DNA of 29,143 nt from an uncultured Flavobacteriales bacterium. GTDB taxonomy: Bacteria > Bacteroidota > Bacteroidia > CAIKAF01. The notes under the pieces were generated by a model, which searched no databases, had not been told where the DNA came from, and saw only the letters and a list, made by a program, of their open reading frames with translations. The number at the start of each line of letters is the position of its first letter. The first letter of the stretch is position 1. A program made the position numbers and the translations under genes. The stretch spans positions 1-29,143 of the forward strand of contig CALEWF010000029.1 of the NCBI GenBank assembly GCA_937925455.1. The letters are read 5' to 3'. Shown here one piece after another: positions 8,801-17,313 of this stretch.

Positions 8801-10501
8801 TTTTACGAACGATAGATTTTTAAGATTAGCATGTTTTACCTGAGCATTAAAATCATATACAGGCAATTTTTTGTTTTGGAGGTTTATTATTCCGGAAAAA
8901 TCAAATGTTATATTAGGATCTGTAATATCCACTTTCCCACTAAATATTTTATTTTTAAAAGTTGCTGCAGTATTAATATTTGTATAGCTATATCCTTTAA
9001 AATCAAGTTGGTGAATGGTACCATTAAACATGGTACTAAGTTCATCCAACGAAAAATTTTTTCCTTCCACAGTACCTGTTAAGGAGATTTTACCCAATGT
9101 TTTTTCCATTCCAAAAACTTTTCCGGCATAAAAATCCATAAGTTTTATTGAGCCTTTGTACACCACATCATTACCTTTTACATCCATAGTGATATCTGTT
9201 TTTGCACTTCCTGCCTGGGTTTCGAGTGTACCATAAGCCGTAAAGTTATTGTAAAATCCATCAAAACTTCCTGAAAACTTCATCACTCCCAACCGAACAA
9301 TTTCTGCAGGAACCTGAATTTTTTTACCGGATGAAAAAGGCGGAACCGGAAGTTCCCGAAGGTCGTAGTATTGAGTAACGAGCTTTTTAATATGTAAACT
9401 AATCATAGTATTTTTAAAATCGGGTAATCCCTGCATAGCAATATCTCCGTCTAACTGTGATATACTACCCAAATAAATGCTTAAATTTTTGCCTTTCAGA
9501 TTTGAAATAGGTCCTTTAACATGGCCTTTAATACGCACACTTAAGTCAATGCCTTTTAATTCATCCGTAAAAAAAGCAATGTCTTTAAGATCAATGTTTG
9601 ATAAATTTAAATCTGATACAAGGGTTACACTGTCAATAAAATCACCCAAACAACCCCAATTTCTATAACGCATAGCATAATATCCAGAAACTTGACTGCG
9701 AGGAGTTTTTAATTTAAAATCTGAAAATTCCATTTCAGTAGAACATATCAATACATTTGCTTTGAAATCACTCATCACCAAACCGCTTTGCTCCCATGCT
9801 CTAAGATTTTTTACTTTAAATAGCAGGCTATCGCCCCGAATATCAAATTGACCAAAATTGCCAGAAACCCGACTTATTTGTATATCATTAGGTAAAAATG
9901 CAGCCGGCCGTGCTTTTTGATTCATATTTTTAACGTGTACCCTGCATTCATTCAATGACAGGTCTTGCATGCTTATAACAAATTTTTTTCCAGGTTTCTT
10001 TTTGGAAATAGGTTCTTTGGGGTTGAACTTATCTATCAAAAATGTTATGTTCGGCTTCTGCTCGTTTTTATAGGTGCAAACTTGAATATATCCTCTATCT
10101 AGCATTACAGTAGAAAGTACAATGTTTCCATCTTTAAAATTAAGTTCATCTATATCAACATTTAAAAATTTGGCAACGATTAATGTATCCTGCATGTGGT
10201 CTTCCACCATGATGTTTTTCAGCCGAATGGTGCGACTTAAAATGTTTATCTCTACCCGTTCTATTGTAGCGGTAATATCATAATTGTTTTTTAGCCATTT
10301 CATGGCTAAGTGTGCCAATTGTGTTTGCACCCATGGAAATTGCAATGCAAGCAGTACCAGAAGTAAAAGGCCAATAATTCCAAGAAAGAGATTTTTGAAG
10401 ATTCTTATAAGAATTATTCCAATTCTTCGCCGTTTGCCTTTATTTTCCGGCAATGGGCCACCGCTATCGGGTACTTGCTGAGAATTGGTAACTTTGTCCA
10501 A
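5876..10501 (-). CDS. tamB: TamB-like translocation and assembly module protein (DUF490)
   Basis: This very long protein (1541 residues; E. coli TamB has about 1260) has a basic N-terminus (KGKRRRIG), one membrane anchor (about residues 30-54) and then hundreds of residues of short beta strands with repeated D/N-rich turns, the pattern of the AsmA/TamB beta-helical groove. The final 450 residues match the DUF490 domain by eye, including the Gly/Ser-rich stretch near GSAGTGNLLAGSLGSG and the closing strands. TamB-like proteins span the periplasm and are implicated in outer-membrane protein assembly and lipid transport. No ATG precedes the anchor: the frame begins with TTG at 10501 (a second TTG lies at codon 17, 10453), and that first base is also the first base of divergent tsaD. 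Confidence 0.92.
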   Translation of the reverse strand: MDKVTNSQQVPDSGGPLPENKGKRRRIGIILIRIFKNLFLGIIGLLLLVLLALQFPWVQTQLAHLAMKWLKNNYDITATIERVEINILSRTIRLKNIMVEDHMQDTLIVAKFLNVDIDELNFKDGNIVLSTVMLDRGYIQVCTYKNEQKPNITFLIDKFNPKEPISKKKPGKKFVISMQDLSLNECRVHVKNMNQKARPAAFLPNDIQISRVSGNFGQFDIRGDSLLFKVKNLRAWEQSGLVMSDFKANVLICSTEMEFSDFKLKTPRSQVSGYYAMRYRNWGCLGDFIDSVTLVSDLNLSNIDLKDIAFFTDELKGIDLSVRIKGHVKGPISNLKGKNLSIYLGSISQLDGDIAMQGLPDFKNTMISLHIKKLVTQYYDLRELPVPPFSSGKKIQVPAEIVRLGVMKFSGSFDGFYNNFTAYGTLETQAGSAKTDITMDVKGNDVVYKGSIKLMDFYAGKVFGMEKTLGKISLTGTVEGKNFSLDELSTMFNGTIHQLDFKGYSYTNINTAATFKNKIFSGKVDITDPNITFDFSGIINLQNKKLPVYDFNAQVKHANLKNLSFVKTDSLSIFSGKILANFTGNNIDELVGAIHVSNLFYKVSPSRFLNVDSLTLFATLKDDSIRSIIFDSPLIQANINGTFRLIPLLNDIKIRTNQVFPSFNLPVNPNIKSATQQFVYNITFINPNPIFKVFLPDLQMSSGNKLTGIFHSLTNTVSLTSNTIGWLRYKNIKMQNWNILVNNKNQNLELTSNASAFYMGDSLKIDNVILNANAKNDTLKFWTGFYNQGKKQNSASINAEAYIGNAPRFEFRIFDSYFYFNDSLWTISDRNKIILDSAYLYVENLEVFPKNSRYPMIVINGETSSNSNLPIRISLNDFPMDFSDFFLARQGVDLDGWVNGKLELYSIFSKTPYFTSNLSVSDLQLNKIPLGELSLNSIFKSENKEILLNANLKRLGVKNLSITNGRFYPFREDDQLDILVDIDGLNLSIFKQMVNPIFSDIQGMAFGNVSLSGTTKKPIIESNVSLQNAMIRIGYTNVAYFINHTKNRDIVINNQKIILKDLEITDVGGNKGLLDGVINHKLFNDINLDLRLNFNNLNVLETSPRQNEQFYGTAFATGKASMHGPLTDLILSADITTEKFTILNLPIRNTAQIDEKNFVLFIKSDTSEIDEPIKQKKNINTNFTFNLNAKITPDAECRVIFDETVGDVISASGFSENISLSIDSKDKFDIYGVFEITRGNYLFTLQNLINKQFAIKPGSTITFSGNPYQAIINATAIYTANTSLYPIVSVFMDPTQAELYRRATRISCELILTNRLINPTISFNMELPNTDESTRNLIKSTMANENEMNRQVFALLVMNQFLPPESTGGSAGTGNLLAGSLGSGLGSSSLELLAGQLNNWISKLTRDVSLNLKYKAGDAQTADQVNVALSTQFFNQRLIIDGDIGVGGQTLNQSASQNQSQIVGNVTVEFKATNDGRLRLKAFNRSNENNLMKNSAAYTQGVGISYRREFDNWKELFKFFKRNKPKIEDNQDESNDSLKTN

Positions 10502-11574
10502 TGGTATCTAAATTTAAGCAACAGCAGCCGATATATATTTTAGGAATTGAGTCCTCTTGTGATGATACATCAGCAGCCATCCTTTGTAACAACAAAGTGC
10601 TTGCCAATGTGGTAGCTAGTCAGGAAGTTCACCGCCGGTTTGGGGGCGTAGTACCTGAACTTGCCTCTCGTTCACACCAAGCTCACATTATTCCTATAAT
10701 ACATGAGGCGCTGAATAAGGCAAAGATAACAAAGAAAATGCTGAATGCTATTGCTTTTACCAGAGGTCCCGGCTTGCTAGGCTCTTTACTTGTAGGAACA
10801 TCTTTTGCAAAGGGTCTTTCAGAATCCTTACAAATCCCCTTGTTGGATATACATCATATGCAAGCCCATATTTTGGCTCATTTTATTGAAAATAGCAACG
10901 AGATAAACGATATGCCGCCTTATCCGGCATTTCCTTTTCTCTGCCTTACAGTGTCGGGTGGACATACACAACTTGTAAAAGTAAATTCTCCTGATTCGTT
11001 TGAAATTTTAGGTGAAACATTGGATGATGCTGCCGGTGAAGCCTTTGACAAGGCATCCAAAATGTTGGGATTACCATATCCCGGTGGACCTTTAATTGAC
11101 AAATTGGCCCAAGAGGGTAACCCTAATGCCTTTGTGTTTCCACATCCTCAAATTCAAAACTTAGATTTTAGTTTTAGCGGATTAAAAACATCCATTTTAT
11201 ATTTTTTACAAAAAAATCAGAAAGCAAATCCAAAATTTATTGAGGATAACTTACATGATCTTTGTGCTTCCATTCAGTTTACCATTGTTCAAGTATTGAT
11301 TCAAAAGCTCGAAAAAGCTGCGAAGAAGACCAATATACGAGAAATTGCCTTGGCAGGTGGGGTATCGGCTAATAGTGGATTAAGAAAAGCTGTGGTGACT
11401 GCAGGTAGAAAAAATAATTGGAATATATATATCCCCAAGCTGGAATATTGTACGGATAATGCTGCCATGATTGCCATGGCCGGTTACTTTAAATATTTGA
11501 AAGGAGATTTTGCTTCGTTAGATGTTACTGCAAGTGCCCGTATAGAAATGGGTCTTTCTAATTCAGCACAATAA
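10501..11574 (+). CDS. tsaD: tRNA N6-adenosine threonylcarbamoyltransferase TsaD
   Basis: The 357-residue protein is a full-length TsaD/Kae1/Gcp. It shows GIESSCDDTSAA near the N-terminus, the metal-binding HHMQAHILAH, VSGGHTQLV, the segment GEAFDKASKMLGLPYPGGP, FSFSGLKTS, AGGVSANSGLR and the C-terminal CTDNAAMIA. It transfers threonylcarbamoyl to A37 of ANN-decoding tRNAs, together with TsaB, TsaC and TsaE encoded elsewhere. The ATG at 10501 is the only suitable start before the conserved core. It leaves no intergenic space to divergent tamB, so any promoter lies within tamB coding sequence. The 3' end overlaps the convergent protease gene by 17 bp. Confidence 0.98.
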   Translation: MVSKFKQQQPIYILGIESSCDDTSAAILCNNKVLANVVASQEVHRRFGGVVPELASRSHQAHIIPIIHEALNKAKITKKMLNAIAFTRGPGLLGSLLVGTSFAKGLSESLQIPLLDIHHMQAHILAHFIENSNEINDMPPYPAFPFLCLTVSGGHTQLVKVNSPDSFEILGETLDDAAGEAFDKASKMLGLPYPGGPLIDKLAQEGNPNAFVFPHPQIQNLDFSFSGLKTSILYFLQKNQKANPKFIEDNLHDLCASIQFTIVQVLIQKLEKAAKKTNIREIALAGGVSANSGLRKAVVTAGRKNNWNIYIPKLEYCTDNAAMIAMAGYFKYLKGDFASLDVTASARIEMGLSNSAQ

Positions 11575-13771
11575 GTTTTTCTTTCCAGCTTTTCCCTGTA
11601 GTTTCATTGCGAAGCAGCAATACATAAATTCCTGTCGGCAACCCCAAAAGGTTAAAAGTATGGTAATACGACCCGGAGATATTTTCTTGATAAAAGATTT
11701 TACCATTTAAATCAAATAATGACAATTCTAATACGTCATCCTGTATCTCCGGATTGAGTAAAATTGTACTTGTACCCGAAGCAGGATTAGGATAGACTAC
11801 AAATAGTTCTTGGGTAAAATATTGTATCGGAGTGCAGAACTTGAAAGAAATTGTATCGGTAAAAAAGTGGAATTTTGCCACATAATCACCGTTTTTTTCA
11901 CGAAGTATAAACATGCCTTGGCCGTATTGGCAACAAATTCCGTCACCATAACTATCCGTAACGGTTACTGTGTAACAAGCCGGCCTGAAACAAAGGTTAT
12001 ATTCATTGACTTGATTGGGTAAAAAACTAATAGCGCTAAATGTTTGATTTCCGTTTTCGTCTATGATTGAAATGCTGTTTTCTTGAGGGTAAGCATCGGT
12101 TGTAAATTGAAGAACGAATGACTTTCCAACCACTCTTTCAAAGGGTTTATTTAATGAATTATTTCCAGTATTTTCATCGGGCAAATTATTTACGGCAATT
12201 ACATTCGCTGTAAACAAATAATTAGAGGGTGAAGGAACAGAGAGTGAAGGTAATTCAACGATGGTTTGTTGTAAAAACACTAAACTTCCTGTCCAAGTAT
12301 ATTCAAATAATTCTTGTCCATATCCATATTGAATGGTTATAGAAGTTACGGTATCGCTTCCCCATGAAATTATTGATATTCGAGGCGAAATTACAGAATC
12401 ACATACCACTGCATCTGGTTGAATAATCTGATTTATTTTAATATCCCTGTTGTAAAACGGACTAGAAAAATAGATACCGGGCATAGTGATGCTATCTGTA
12501 TTGTTAGGGTCAAGCCATTCTTTTAGGCGGGAATCCGGTGTACTGCCATATTGCCATGATACATCAAAACGGCCATAATAATCACTTAAGTTGTTATTGC
12601 ATGCCGCAAATCCTCCATGAAGCTGTCCGGTAATTTGATGTTGGGCATTAAATAGTGGCGAACCGCTACTTCCGGCTTCGGTAGTACCTAAATCCCAATC
12701 TAAAACGCTCCAATGATTATTCAATGAATCGGGTTGGCTAACATATCCCGAAGAAACAACCGCATTACTGTCCACAGAAAACTTTTTAATATCTCCGCTT
12801 GGGTGATGAATACAATAAGACTTAGGGCTGGGCACATTACTCCTACTCCACCCTGCAAAAAAAGGATTAAAATCAGGCAAGGGATTTTGGTCAAGTTTCA
12901 ATAATGTAAAATCTGAAAAAGCATTTTCAGCCACAATTTCACATCCTTGCAATACTTGGTTTGTTGGGCCATCTATGTTACTACAATCAGGGCTTTGGTA
13001 ATTAAACATAAAAATGGCGTTGGTAGCCGTATTGCAATGCTTGGCTGTTAATACGTAAGGTGTTCCATCTTGTGCTGTATTATTTATGAGAGTACCCGTG
13101 CACTTTCGGGTATTATTGGCTGTGAGTAGCATTACAACAGCCTGCCTTTCATTTTCCCATCCTGATGCAATATCACAATTTATATTTACGTTGCATGCTC
13201 CTGATTGTCCAAATCCCGATTTTTCACCATGTACCGGCCTATATCCCGTAACAACACCGGAAATTATAATATCAGAAGTTCCAATATTGCTGTATGGTTC
13301 ATATAATTCTACAATTAATTCATCTACCGGAAGTGGTATGGTGGCAAAATTTTCATGTTTATTGACGTTTCTCCAAGTAAATCCCCCCAATTTGTAAGAT
13401 TTTGAGGGATCATATACCCACATTTTTGTTCCGGGTTGAATGACAAAACGTTGAAAGTTAATATTTAATGATGTAGATCCCTTAGAAACTATGGCTATTC
13501 GATACAATTTTCCATTTTCTGTTTGCTGTTGTTCAAATTCATTAAGGGTAATTTCTACGGGCAATTCAATTCCAAATTGATAAGGCCCACCAACTTCCTG
13601 TTCATCTTGTTTGCACAACTCTTCCCTATTCGGCGCCGGTAAAACAACTTTTGTAACCTTTGTATCTACTTTTAAATTCCAGGATAATGGGAAACTTCCA
13701 TCATTTATTTGTGAAAATAAATGATGATGTGTTATGAAAATAAGGAACGTAAATATGTAATATTTTTTCAT
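11558..13771 (-). CDS. Secreted trypsin-fold serine protease (lysyl endopeptidase-like) with T9SS sorting domain
   Basis: The 737-residue preproprotein has a signal peptide (1-20), a prodomain-like N-terminal region, and a peptidase domain at about 190-430 with the catalytic triad visible as LTAKHC (H245), SDFTLLKL (D287) and AGSSGSP (S369). The arrangement and eight cysteines resemble Achromobacter lysyl endopeptidase (family S1); Lys specificity is not proven. A second module around 560-650 carries DSYGDGICCQYG, a motif recurrent in secreted Bacteroidota proteins. The last ~80 residues, beginning VVYPNPASG and ending with a Lys-containing strand before IVLN, form a type A T9SS C-terminal sorting domain, so the enzyme should be exported through the outer membrane and anchored or released. 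It probably degrades external protein for nutrition. Confidence 0.93.
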   Translation of the reverse strand: MKKYYIFTFLIFITHHHLFSQINDGSFPLSWNLKVDTKVTKVVLPAPNREELCKQDEQEVGGPYQFGIELPVEITLNEFEQQQTENGKLYRIAIVSKGSTSLNINFQRFVIQPGTKMWVYDPSKSYKLGGFTWRNVNKHENFATIPLPVDELIVELYEPYSNIGTSDIIISGVVTGYRPVHGEKSGFGQSGACNVNINCDIASGWENERQAVVMLLTANNTRKCTGTLINNTAQDGTPYVLTAKHCNTATNAIFMFNYQSPDCSNIDGPTNQVLQGCEIVAENAFSDFTLLKLDQNPLPDFNPFFAGWSRSNVPSPKSYCIHHPSGDIKKFSVDSNAVVSSGYVSQPDSLNNHWSVLDWDLGTTEAGSSGSPLFNAQHQITGQLHGGFAACNNNLSDYYGRFDVSWQYGSTPDSRLKEWLDPNNTDSITMPGIYFSSPFYNRDIKINQIIQPDAVVCDSVISPRISIISWGSDTVTSITIQYGYGQELFEYTWTGSLVFLQQTIVELPSLSVPSPSNYLFTANVIAVNNLPDENTGNNSLNKPFERVVGKSFVLQFTTDAYPQENSISIIDENGNQTFSAISFLPNQVNEYNLCFRPACYTVTVTDSYGDGICCQYGQGMFILREKNGDYVAKFHFFTDTISFKFCTPIQYFTQELFVVYPNPASGTSTILLNPEIQDDVLELSLFDLNGKIFYQENISGSYYHTFNLLGLPTGIYVLLLRNETTGKSWKEKLIVLN

Positions 13772-13835
13772 TTTATAGCTAAATTAAAAATTTGGCTCGA
13801 ACAATAAATAATCATTCCTTCAATAATTTAAATCA

Positions 13836-14729
13836 ATGCATAGAAAGTTATACTTTTACTCCATGCATTGGTTCAATCTTATACGATGGCCTAATTTGTC
13901 TATTATGTTGTGTATGATGCTTATAGCTAGTTGGGTTTTACATGTTTCGTTTTCTTTCAATTTTTTTCTTCTTATTGCATGTGTCTTATTGACAGCCGCT
14001 GCTGGTAATGTATGGAATGATATAAATGATCTTATAGCGGATCAAATCAATAAACCACAGCGTGTATGGATAGGGAATGTAATTTCTAAAAGGCATGCAT
14101 TATTGTTTTATTGGTTGCTCAATGGCTTGGCAATGCTATTTTCTCTTTTCTTGTTTTTTCAAAGATATCATTTTGTATTGGTTATTACACTCCTTGCACA
14201 AATCTTATTGTTCTTATATTCTATATTATTAAAACGTATAGTTGTCGTTGGGAATTTTGTGATTTCGTTATTAGCCTGGATGAGTTTTTTACTTCTTGTG
14301 TTGTACCATGAAAACGCTTCGGATATCAGTAGAAGGTGGGTTATGCATCTGGGATTACTCGCTTTTTTTACCACTTGGATTCGGGAAGCGATAAAAGATA
14401 TGCAGGATGTAACAGGCGATGCAGAAGCTAATTTTAAAACCTTGTCAGTAATATGGCCAGCTTCTCATGTTAAAGCGTATGTTTTACTGATTATTGTAGC
14501 ATATTTGAGTTATGTGGGGTATTATTTTTTTAATAATAGTTGGCTGGTTGCTTTTGCAAATCGGTTAATACCCTATTTAATAATACTAATTTTTCCTGTA
14601 TTTTGGATTGTATATAAACTTTTGCAAGCACAATATTCAGATCAATTCAGACAAGTCGGAAATTTTATTAAAGCATGGATGATTGTAGGGATGCTAAGTA
14701 CATTAATCTGGAAAGGAATAGTTTTTTAA
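13836..14729 (+). CDS. UbiA-family membrane prenyltransferase
   Basis: The 297-residue protein has eight or nine hydrophobic helices and both Asp-rich UbiA motifs: NDINDLIADQ (N61, D62, D65, D69), which binds the prenyl diphosphate through Mg2+, and REAIKDMQDVTGD (D188, D191, D195). In Bacteroidota such proteins beside maf are often labelled geranylgeranylglycerol-phosphate geranylgeranyltransferase, but the acceptor cannot be read here; quinone or other lipid prenylation is equally possible. It begins a plus-strand cluster with maf (47-bp gap) and a small conserved gene. An in-frame ATG at residue 10 is an alternative start. Confidence 0.88.
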   Translation: MHRKLYFYSMHWFNLIRWPNLSIMLCMMLIASWVLHVSFSFNFFLLIACVLLTAAAGNVWNDINDLIADQINKPQRVWIGNVISKRHALLFYWLLNGLAMLFSLFLFFQRYHFVLVITLLAQILLFLYSILLKRIVVVGNFVISLLAWMSFLLLVLYHENASDISRRWVMHLGLLAFFTTWIREAIKDMQDVTGDAEANFKTLSVIWPASHVKAYVLLIIVAYLSYVGYYFFNNSWLVAFANRLIPYLIILIFPVFWIVYKLLQAQYSDQFRQVGNFIKAWMIVGMLSTLIWKGIVF

Positions 14730-14776
14730 AATGATCATTTAACAAAAGCTTTTTCAAAATAAAAATGAAATAACCC

Positions 14777-15361
14777 ATGATTCAACTACCTTATCATGTC
14801 ATTTTAGGTTCACAATCTCCCCGAAGGCAGGCATTGCTTGCAGGGTTAGATATTCCATTTCAGGTGATGGTAAAAGATACGGAAGAATCGTTTCCTGATG
14901 GATTACATCCTCGTGATGTTGCCCTATATCTTTGCAAAAAAAAATCAGATGCTTTCATACTAGAACTAACAGAACATCCGGATTGGTTAGTGATTACGGC
15001 GGATACACTGGTAAGTTTTCAGGGACAAATTTTAAATAAACCTTCAAATATTGAAGAAGCCTTTCATATGCTAACTATGCTAAGTGGCTGTAAACATACG
15101 GTATATACCGGCGTTAGCATTCGAACAGTTGAAAAACATTATATTTTTTCAGAAGAAACAGATGTTTATTTTGATACCATTTCAACGGATGAAATTCAGT
15201 ATTATTTGCATAAATACAAACCTTTTGATAAGGCCGGCAGTTATGGTGTGCAGGAATGGATAGGCTATGTGGGCATTCGGCGAATGGAAGGTTGTTACTA
15301 CAATGTGATGGGATTGCCAGTTAATCGTTTATATCATGCGCTAAAAACTTTTAATCTATGA
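14777..15361 (+). CDS. maf: Maf-like nucleoside triphosphate pyrophosphatase
   Basis: The 194-residue protein is a standard-length Maf/YhdE-type house-cleaning enzyme. It has the N-terminal signature GSQSPRRQALL, then TADTLVSFQGQILNKP, the segment HTVYTGVSI, and DKAGSYGVQEWIG near the C-terminus. Members hydrolyse non-canonical or excess nucleoside triphosphates (dTTP, UTP or modified pyrimidines) to monophosphates and pyrophosphate, keeping them out of nucleic acid. Its stop overlaps the next gene by ATGA (15358-15361), indicating translational coupling. Confidence 0.95.
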   Translation: MIQLPYHVILGSQSPRRQALLAGLDIPFQVMVKDTEESFPDGLHPRDVALYLCKKKSDAFILELTEHPDWLVITADTLVSFQGQILNKPSNIEEAFHMLTMLSGCKHTVYTGVSIRTVEKHYIFSEETDVYFDTISTDEIQYYLHKYKPFDKAGSYGVQEWIGYVGIRRMEGCYYNVMGLPVNRLYHALKTFNL

Positions 15362-15603
15362 GAATTATAGATACAATTCCACATCCCGATATGAGGATAA
15401 GCATATTGTACATGAATGAAAAATTCATTGTGCGCTTTGAAGATGGTCCCTATGAACAACATTTTAAGTTTACTAAAGATATGGCTAAAGACCTTGAACA
15501 GGTTAAGAAAACCGTGGATGAATCATTTTTAAAATCAGTAAGAGAAATTTTTGAACAAATGCATCAACATTTTAAAGAAACTTATTTTAGAAACAACGGT
15601 TAG
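15358..15603 (+). CDS. Small conserved Bacteroidota protein, unknown function
   Basis: The 81-residue product starts MRIIDTIPHPDMRISI and continues with a short beta-rich half (KFIVRFEDGPYEQHFKF) and a helical, charged second half. It has no signal peptide or membrane segment, so it is cytosolic. I recognise the IIDTIPHP opening as a small conserved Bacteroidota family of unknown function. The ATGA overlap with maf indicates co-translation. Its TAG stop overlaps the TAA stop of convergent cdaA (TTAG, 15600-15603). Confidence 0.75.
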   Translation: MRIIDTIPHPDMRISILYMNEKFIVRFEDGPYEQHFKFTKDMAKDLEQVKKTVDESFLKSVREIFEQMHQHFKETYFRNNG

Positions 15604-16406
15604 TTATTACTTCTTTCTAGGTCATTCATAAATTGCCGAATTTTCTTCATTAATTCAGGTATATGTAGATTCAGATAAAGTTTTCCATGATATGCCAGGC
15701 TTACTTGGCCAGTTTGCTCAGAAACAACTATTGCAATAGCATCCGAATTTTCGGTTACACCCACGGCTGCTCTATGCCTAAGGCCAAGCTGTGAAGGAAA
15801 ATCTGATTTTTCTGTTAATGGGAGAATGCATCTTGCAGCTTTAATCATGTTGTGTTTAATAATTACAGCCCCATCATGCAGCGGGCTGTTTTTAAAAAAA
15901 AGATTAGCCAGCAACGGAGCACTGAGCTTGGCTTCCACTTGTACACCGGAACGGATATATAGTTTTAATTCTGAATTTTTTAAAAGCACGATCAACGCAC
16001 CAGATTTGGTATTTGAAAGTTCTTGCAACCCTTTTTCTAATTCATCCCAATCAATCAGCTGCTTACTAAGATTTTGAAACGATTTTGGGATAAAACGTCG
16101 GATAAATCGAAAACGACTCTGGAGTCCGGTAGTGCCAATAAATAATAAAAATCTTCTGATTTCTTGCTGGAAAACAATAATCAATGCAATCATCCCCACG
16201 CCAATAAATTGTCCTAAAATCTGGCTAAGCAATCGCATTTGCAATGCATCAACAATGAGGTATAAAATGTAAATGGATAAAATTCCAAAGAAAATATTAA
16301 TAGCCGCTGTGCCTTTTACCAACTGATATACCTGAAATATAAGCAGAGCTACCAGCATTATATCAATGATGTCAAGAAATCCAATGGTAATAAACAAGGC
16401 ATTCAT
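15600..16406 (-). CDS. cdaA: Diadenylate cyclase CdaA (c-di-AMP synthase)
   Basis: The 268-residue protein has three N-terminal membrane helices (about 10-30, 35-53 and 66-80), a short linker and a DAC (DisA_N) domain. The catalytic motifs are both present: PLHDGAVI (DGA, 178-180) and LGLRHRAAVG (RHR, 210-212), followed by IVVSEQTG. It condenses two ATP to cyclic di-AMP, a second messenger that controls potassium and osmolyte balance and envelope homeostasis. The gene follows folP by 13 bp, so the two form an operon. No CdaR regulator gene is adjacent. Confidence 0.96.
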   Translation of the reverse strand: MNALFITIGFLDIIDIMLVALLIFQVYQLVKGTAAINIFFGILSIYILYLIVDALQMRLLSQILGQFIGVGMIALIIVFQQEIRRFLLFIGTTGLQSRFRFIRRFIPKSFQNLSKQLIDWDELEKGLQELSNTKSGALIVLLKNSELKLYIRSGVQVEAKLSAPLLANLFFKNSPLHDGAVIIKHNMIKAARCILPLTEKSDFPSQLGLRHRAAVGVTENSDAIAIVVSEQTGQVSLAYHGKLYLNLHIPELMKKIRQFMNDLERSNN

Positions 16407-16419
16407 GAAATTAAATTTC

Positions 16420-17301
16420 TCATTGAATATCTGAATTATTATTCAACTTTGAAAAGAATTGAGTGATTTTAATGGCTTCCTTAGCTTCTTTTACATCATG
16501 TACACGAAGCAATGAAGCACCTCGTAATAAGGCAATAACGTGAACTGCCGTAGTACCATTTAATGCATGGTCAGCATCAGTTCCAATTATCTGTTGTATC
16601 ATTCTTTTTCTTGAAACTCCTACCATGAGAGGATATCCTAGTTTTTCTTTAAATGAATTGATGGCTCCTAACAACTTATAATTATCTTCTAATTGCTTGC
16701 TAAATCCAAAACCGGGATCAAGGATGATTTGATCAATCCCTACACCGTTAAGCATCTTGATTTTATTTTCAAAATAGGTATAAACTTCTTCAATCACATG
16801 TTTATATGTATGCACATGATGCATGGACTGCCTGTTTCCTTTTACATGCATTAATACATAAGGAACCTTCATTTTTGAAACTTGAGAGATTAAATCACTA
16901 TCGAAAGCCCCACCCGATATGTCATTGATAATATCAGCACCTTCATCCCAGGCTGCTTTTGCCACATTAGCCCGGTAAGTATCAATAGAAATAGGAATAT
17001 GATTGAATTTAGGACGAATAATTTTTAACAAGCTAATTACACGATTGATTTCTTCTGCTTCATCGGGTTCAATAGAATTGGGCCGTGTGCTGGCTCCGCC
17101 AATATCTATGATGTCAGCCCCATCCAAGATCATGGCTTCTACACTATTCAATACTTTTTTTTCTTGAGTTATTCTGCTCGCACTGTAAAAAGAATCAGGG
17201 GTAGAATTTATGATTCCCATCACCAGTGGGCTGGAAAAATCAAGGTTCCCGTGTGGTGTTTTATATGTTATTTTTACTGGCAATTGATTACTTTTGAACA
17301 T
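16420..17301 (-). CDS. folP: Dihydropteroate synthase FolP
   Basis: The protein (293 residues from ATG 17301) carries the full DHPS signature set on a TIM barrel: GIINSTPDSFY, IIDIGGASTRP, IPISIDTYRANVA, DIINDISGG, ILDPGFGFSK and GVSRKRMI. It joins p-aminobenzoate to the pterin diphosphate in folate synthesis and is the sulfonamide target. An upstream in-frame ATG at 17337 would add twelve residues (the protein would be 305) but would overlap the divergent DUF1599 gene; a near-consensus -7 element (TAGTTTTA on the minus strand, 17322-17329) also lies between the two starts, so 17301 is preferred. First gene of the folP-cdaA operon. Confidence 0.96.
   Translation of the reverse strand: MFKSNQLPVKITYKTPHGNLDFSSPLVMGIINSTPDSFYSASRITQEKKVLNSVEAMILDGADIIDIGGASTRPNSIEPDEAEEINRVISLLKIIRPKFNHIPISIDTYRANVAKAAWDEGADIINDISGGAFDSDLISQVSKMKVPYVLMHVKGNRQSMHHVHTYKHVIEEVYTYFENKIKMLNGVGIDQIILDPGFGFSKQLEDNYKLLGAINSFKEKLGYPLMVGVSRKRMIQQIIGTDADHALNGTTAVHVIALLRGASLLRVHDVKEAKEAIKITQFFSKLNNNSDIQ
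17289..17296 (+). promoter_or_regulatory. -7 promoter element of the DUF1599 gene
   Basis: TACTTTTG matches TAnnTTTG exactly and ends 17 bases before the ATG at 17314. It lies inside the 5' end of the longest folP frame. No clear -33 element is seen. Confidence 0.5.
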
Positions 17302-17313
17302 TCCATGAAATGT

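Noticed and set aside
10489..10496. TAACTTTG as the tsaD promoter
   Set aside because: The match is exact, but it ends only 4 bases before the ATG and has no -33 element, unlike other genes here; kept only as a possibility within the shared-start finding.
17164..17313. Long N-terminal extension of the DUF1599 frame
   Set aside because: It lies in antisense over folP, a -7 promoter element sits at 17289-17296, and the extension has no family resemblance.
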